Origin: Flavobacterium sp. KACC 22763
GTDB taxonomy: Bacteria > Bacteroidota > Bacteroidia > Flavobacteriales > Flavobacteriaceae
Assembly (NCBI RefSeq): GCF_028736155.1
Contig: NZ_CP117879.1
Coordinates: 124,001 to 188,000, forward strand
Reading direction: 5' to 3'
DNA length: 64,000 nucleotides
Shown here: one piece after another, positions 60,724 to 64,000 of the stretch
How positions within the stretch are numbered: the first letter of the stretch is position 1
How the letters are laid out: the number at the start of each line of letters is the position of its first letter
Translations under genes and position numbers: made by a program
The notes under the pieces: model-generated
The model's database searches: none
What the model was told of the DNA's origin: nothing
The model's input: only the letters and a program-made list of their open reading frames with translations

Positions 60724-61605
60724 TTATTTTGTTTTAAGAAAACAGTAATAACCTAATTTATAAATGTCAAACAGAAAAAGTGACGGTTTGTCTGAAAGCA
60801 AATTTCGCTCAATTTTTTGTTCCGATTTTTTAAAAACAAAATTAAAAATAGAAATCAGTTTCATTTTTTTTAAGAAGTCAAAAGAACCGAAGATTTTACT
60901 TTCGTTTTTAGATATTTTATTCAAATTATCTAAAAAAACTAGATTTTCTAATGCAGTTTTTGTTTTGCTTAGAAATAAAGAGGAAGATTCTAAATTTAAG
61001 TGAAAAACGGGATTTTCAATATGCTTAATCTCAATTTCATTAGATTTTAAAACGGCAAAAAAAAGCAAATCTTCATAGCCATATTTTGTTAAATTTTCAT
61101 CGAAAGGAAAGCGACCAAGAATTTCTTTCTTTATCAATAAATTAGAAACCAATGCGGTATTTGATGGGTTTTTATTTCTTTCGGATAAACTTAAGGCTTC
61201 TCTTTTTTTGCCATAAATCCAGCGTAAAACTTGTTCTTGTCGAGGCTTTTTATTTTTGTACAAAAGTCCGCCAAAAACCGTTTTGTTTTCTATTTCTGAA
61301 ATATAATTAGAAATAAAAGTATTGTGAACCGGCATTGTATCGGCATCCAAGAAAAGTAAATTTTCGTAAACCGCTTTTTTTGCCAGTAAATTTCTAATGG
61401 CGCTTCGTCCTATATTTTTTTCTAAAATAGAATAGGAAGCATTTTCGAATAGATTAATTCTTTCGTTTTCAATTGTAAACTCTTGAGAAGCATCGTCTAA
61501 AAAAAGAATTTCAAAAGTAATTCCGCAAGAATTGCATTGCTTTACGAGTTCGCTTGCAAGCGGTAAAACATTGTAATTATAAACCGGAATTAAAATGGAA
61601 AGCAT
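60724..61605 (-). CDS. Glycosyltransferase family 2 (GT-A)
   Basis: 293 aa. [24 protein letters not shown] is the GT2 start; ILFLDDASQEFTIENERINLF and LLFLDADTMPVHNTFISNY hold the metal-binding DxD; NPSNTALVSNLLIKKEILGRFPFDENLTKYGYEDLLFFAVL holds the C-terminal ED. It probably adds a hexose to a polysaccharide. Its ATG overlaps the stop of ftsE (TAATG), so it is coupled to ftsE. Confidence 0.9.
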   Translation of the reverse strand: MLSILIPVYNYNVLPLASELVKQCNSCGITFEILFLDDASQEFTIENERINLFENASYSILEKNIGRSAIRNLLAKKAVYENLLFLDADTMPVHNTFISNYISEIENKTVFGGLLYKNKKPRQEQVLRWIYGKKREALSLSERNKNPSNTALVSNLLIKKEILGRFPFDENLTKYGYEDLLFFAVLKSNEIEIKHIENPVFHLNLESSSLFLSKTKTALENLVFLDNLNKISKNESKIFGSFDFLKKMKLISIFNFVFKKSEQKIERNLLSDKPSLFLFDIYKLGYYCFLKTK

Positions 61606-62288
61606 TACACGCTTCTTTGCACCACTTCGAAGATTCTTTCATCTTCGCATTTTAAGGTTTTAGAAGGGAATTTCATCAATAAAGCATAATCGTGTGTTGC
61701 CATAATGATAGTTTTACCAGCGGCGTTGATTGCTTTTAATACTTCTAGTACTTCAGAACTTGTTTGAGGATCAAGGTTTCCTGTTGGTTCGTCTGCCAAA
61801 ATAAATTCTGGATCGTTAAGCAATGCTCTTGCAATCGCAACACGCTGCTGTTCTCCGCCAGAAAGCTGATGAGGCATTTTGTTTACAAAATCTTTCATGC
61901 CTACTTTGTCCAAAACTTCATCAATTTTGTGCTCCATGGCTTCTTTTTCTACCCAGCCAGTTGCTTTAAGAACAAAAAGCATATTGTCTTTTATAGAACG
62001 GTCTGGAAGCAGTTTGAAGTCCTGAAATACAATTCCGATTTTACGTCTCAAGTACGGAATATCTTTTTCTTTTAAAGTAGCCAAATCAAATTCGACAATA
62101 TGTCCTTCACCTTCAATTAAAGGTAAATCAGCATATAAAGTTTTTAGAAAACTACTTTTTCCAGAACCAGTTTTCCCGATAATGTAGATAAACTCTCCAT
62201 GATTAACATCTAGATTAATATGAGATATAATTTTTCTTCCTTCTTGATATATAGTGACTTCTTTAAGAGACAGTACGGTTTGTGACAT
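61605..62288 (-). CDS. ftsE: FtsE-like ABC transporter ATP-binding protein
   Basis: 227 aa from the ATG at 62288; the upstream frame to 62354 has no conservation. Walker [11 protein letters not shown] (38-46), signature LSGGEQQR, Walker [13 protein letters not shown] and H-loop ATHD. Also [15 protein letters not shown], typical of FtsE, with an FtsX membrane partner expected elsewhere. FtsEX couples ATP hydrolysis to cell-wall hydrolase activation at the division site. Its stop is coupled to the GT2 gene. Confidence 0.87.
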   Translation of the reverse strand: MSQTVLSLKEVTIYQEGRKIISHINLDVNHGEFIYIIGKTGSGKSSFLKTLYADLPLIEGEGHIVEFDLATLKEKDIPYLRRKIGIVFQDFKLLPDRSIKDNMLFVLKATGWVEKEAMEHKIDEVLDKVGMKDFVNKMPHQLSGGEQQRVAIARALLNDPEFILADEPTGNLDPQTSSEVLEVLKAINAAGKTIIMATHDYALLMKFPSKTLKCEDERIFEVVQRSV

Positions 62289-62501
62289 AATAAAATTGGT
62301 TTGAATGGTAAAAGTAATAAGATAACGTTTGTATTCAAAATAAATTTGAATCATTTCTTAGGAAAAAGTTTAAAAAATGAAATGTTTTAGAAAGTTTGAG
62401 AACCAATAAATTGAAGTTTATTAAACCTTAAAATCATAAACGATTATTAATTTGTTTATAATAAAACCTAAAAACGTTTCGTTATAAAGCGTATAAAATG
62501 A

Positions 62502-62509
62502 TACTTTTG
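62502..62509 (+). promoter_or_regulatory. -7 promoter box for the TPR gene
   Basis: TACTTTTG (context GATACTTTTGAA) ending 21 bases ahead of the ATG at 62531. A GTTTC at about 62476-62480 may serve as the -33. Confidence 0.5.
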
Positions 62510-62530
62510 AATACCTAAATATTAATCAAA

Positions 62531-64000
62531 ATGCGTAAACTATCCAGGTTCTTTATATTCCAAATTCTCCTTACTTCGACAATAGTTTCGGCACAGAAAT
62601 CGGCTATTTATACTTACGAATTAAAGGATTTTGACAAAGCACTGGCTTTATATAATGATAAACAATATGCTTCGGCTCAATTGATTTTTGAAAAAGTAAA
62701 ATACAATGCGACCAACGAAGAAGTTCAGTCGGATTGTGCTTTCTACATTGCCAATTGCGCTATAAGAACCAACAAAGCAAATGCCGATGCTTTAGTAGAG
62801 CAATTTGTAAATGATTATCCAACGAGCACGAAACAAAATCAGGCTTATATCGAGGCTGCTCAATTTTTCTTCGAGCAGGGAAATTACCCAAAAGCATTGC
62901 AGTGGTTTGATAAAGTGGATGAAAGCTACATGAGTAAAACCGAATCGGATAAGTTTAACTTCATGAAAGGCTACAGCTATTTTAATGCTAAAAAGAAAAA
63001 AGAAGCCACCAATTATTTTAATAAAGTTGTCAATTCTAAAGAATATGGTTCTCAGGCCAAATATTACTTAGGTTTTATGGCTTATGAAGGAGACGATTAT
63101 AAAGAGGCGACTAAATATTTTGATGAGGTTTCGGGTGAAGAAAAATACAAAGAAAAACTGTCGTACTATCAAGCTGACATGAATTTCAAATTAGGAAATT
63201 TTCAAAAAGCGATTGATTTAGGATTGGTAGCCATGAACAAATCGAACGATATTGAAAAATCGGAATTGAATAAAATTATTGGAGAAAGTTATTTCAATTT
63301 GAAGCAATATGGAAAAGCAATTCCGTATTTGGAACAATATGCTGGTAAAAAAGGAAAATGGAACAATACCGATTTTTATCAGTTAGGTTATGCGTATTAT
63401 GAGCAGAAAGAGTATGAAAAAGCCATTTCTCAGTTTAATAAAATTATTGAAGGAAAAGATTTTGTTGCGCAGAATGCCTATTACCATTTAGGTTTAAGCT
63501 ATTTAAATACGGGTAAAAAGCAAGAAGCTTTAAACGCTTTCAAGAATGCTTCCGAAATGGATTTTAATGCACAAATTCAAGAAGACGCCGCTTTAAATTA
63601 TGCTAAATTGAGTTATGATATTGGAAATGCGTATCAGGCTGTTCCAGGTATTTTATTAGATTTCCTTAAAAAATATCCAAACAATTCTAGCCGTGCAGAA
63701 GTAGAGAAATTATTGGTCGATTCTTATATTTCTTCTAAAAATTACAAAGAAGCTTTAGCATTATTAGAAAAAAACAGAACTGCGGAAAATAAAGCAGCGT
63801 ACCAAAAAGTACTTTTTTATCGCGGATTAGAATTGTATAACGAAAATAATTACCAAGAGGCAGGTAAATTATTTAAAAGTGCTATCAGCGAACAAAAGAC
63901 GCCTGAGTTTACTGCACGTGCCACTTTCTGGAAAGCAGAAACAGAATATCTTAATGATGATATGCAAAATGCTCTTCTGACTTACAAACAGTTTGCCGGA
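62531..64000 (+). CDS. Large TPR protein, 3' truncated by the window
   Basis: 490 codons, open to the end of the window. A signal peptide (FFIFQILLTSTIVSAQ) is followed by tandem tetratricopeptide repeats from about residue 30: KALALYNDKQYASAQLIFEKV, AQFFFEQGNYPKALQWFDKV, YLGFMAYEGDDYKEATKYFDEV, QLGYAYYEQKEYEKAISQFNKI and others. It resembles periplasmic or outer-membrane-associated TPR scaffold proteins of Flavobacteria. No catalytic domain is seen in the part present. Confidence 0.9.
   Translation, partial: MRKLSRFFIFQILLTSTIVSAQKSAIYTYELKDFDKALALYNDKQYASAQLIFEKVKYNATNEEVQSDCAFYIANCAIRTNKANADALVEQFVNDYPTSTKQNQAYIEAAQFFFEQGNYPKALQWFDKVDESYMSKTESDKFNFMKGYSYFNAKKKKEATNYFNKVVNSKEYGSQAKYYLGFMAYEGDDYKEATKYFDEVSGEEKYKEKLSYYQADMNFKLGNFQKAIDLGLVAMNKSNDIEKSELNKIIGESYFNLKQYGKAIPYLEQYAGKKGKWNNTDFYQLGYAYYEQKEYEKAISQFNKIIEGKDFVAQNAYYHLGLSYLNTGKKQEALNAFKNASEMDFNAQIQEDAALNYAKLSYDIGNAYQAVPGILLDFLKKYPNNSSRAEVEKLLVDSYISSKNYKEALALLEKNRTAENKAAYQKVLFYRGLELYNENNYQEAGKLFKSAISEQKTPEFTARATFWKAETEYLNDDMQNALLTYKQFAG

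Noticed and set aside
53777..61605. Recently acquired genomic island
   Set aside because: The polysaccharide cluster has no integrase, tRNA or flanking repeats. Its composition is slightly more AT-rich in the glycosyltransferases, which is common for such clusters and not enough evidence.

Overview
The window is AT-rich chromosomal DNA from a member of the Bacteroidota, most likely the genus Flavobacterium. The reasons are the TAnnTTTG-type promoter boxes ahead of many genes, the general lack of Shine-Dalgarno sequences, and the typical gene content: a cyclophilin-FKBP fusion, a PUR-alpha-like DUF3276 protein, a long-form NusB, a leucine/valine dehydrogenase, DUF5723 and DUF6515 proteins, and a MoxR/DUF58/SpoIIM/RDD locus. 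I see no tRNA, rRNA, insertion sequence, prophage or CRISPR array. One structured-RNA candidate lies at about 5245-5405.

Layout. 1-4.6 kb: end of a TIM-barrel sugar isomerase, an archaemetzincin-like lipoprotein, a cupin, an MFS exporter, a dual-family immunophilin and a small c-type cytochrome lipoprotein. 4.6-9.7 kb: a GreA/GreB-like factor, the RNA candidate, a thioredoxin-fold protein, three alpha/beta hydrolases, CsaA and a PUR-like protein. 9.7-16.6 kb: an ABC exporter, leucine dehydrogenase, NusB, YajC, a YdeI-like protein and peptidase T. 16.7-23.4 kb: a sulfatase locus with an exported arylsulfatase, two outer-membrane barrel proteins, a low-complexity DUF6515 protein and an exported formylglycine-generating enzyme that would activate the sulfatase. 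23.8-31.8 kb: PyrD, DUF3307, SatD-like regulator, HMG-CoA lyase, a DUF5723 pair and GuaB. 31.8-36.4 kb: a zinc-ribbon/alpha-CTD protein, a TetX-like monooxygenase behind a TetR regulator, an L,D-transpeptidase, a PD-(D/E)XK-like protein and a NudK-like hydrolase. 36.4-41.6 kb: PurA, Fur, RelA/SpoT and an SpoU methyltransferase. 41.9-52.1 kb: a secreted phosphatase-like protein and the MoxR/DUF58 membrane locus. 52.2-61.6 kb: a TRIC channel and a surface-polysaccharide cluster (FdtA/FdtB-type dTDP-sugar enzymes, flippase, four glycosyltransferases). 61.6-64 kb: FtsE and the start of a long TPR protein.

The gaps between genes are crowded with dispersed palindromes and heptanucleotide tandem repeats. 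The most unusual observation is that two of these intergenic repeat types appear, in frame, inside the FdtB-like aminotransferase just before its catalytic lysine. The same enzyme has alanine where the family has its PLP-binding aspartate. Other points of interest are a rod-shaped RNA candidate with two competing pairings, two identical 21-bp operator-like repeats shared by satD and the HMG-CoA lyase gene, a TetR operator candidate in front of the tetR-tetX-like pair, and the pairing of an exported sulfatase with an exported formylglycine-generating enzyme. I did not find an obvious new defence or mobile system.
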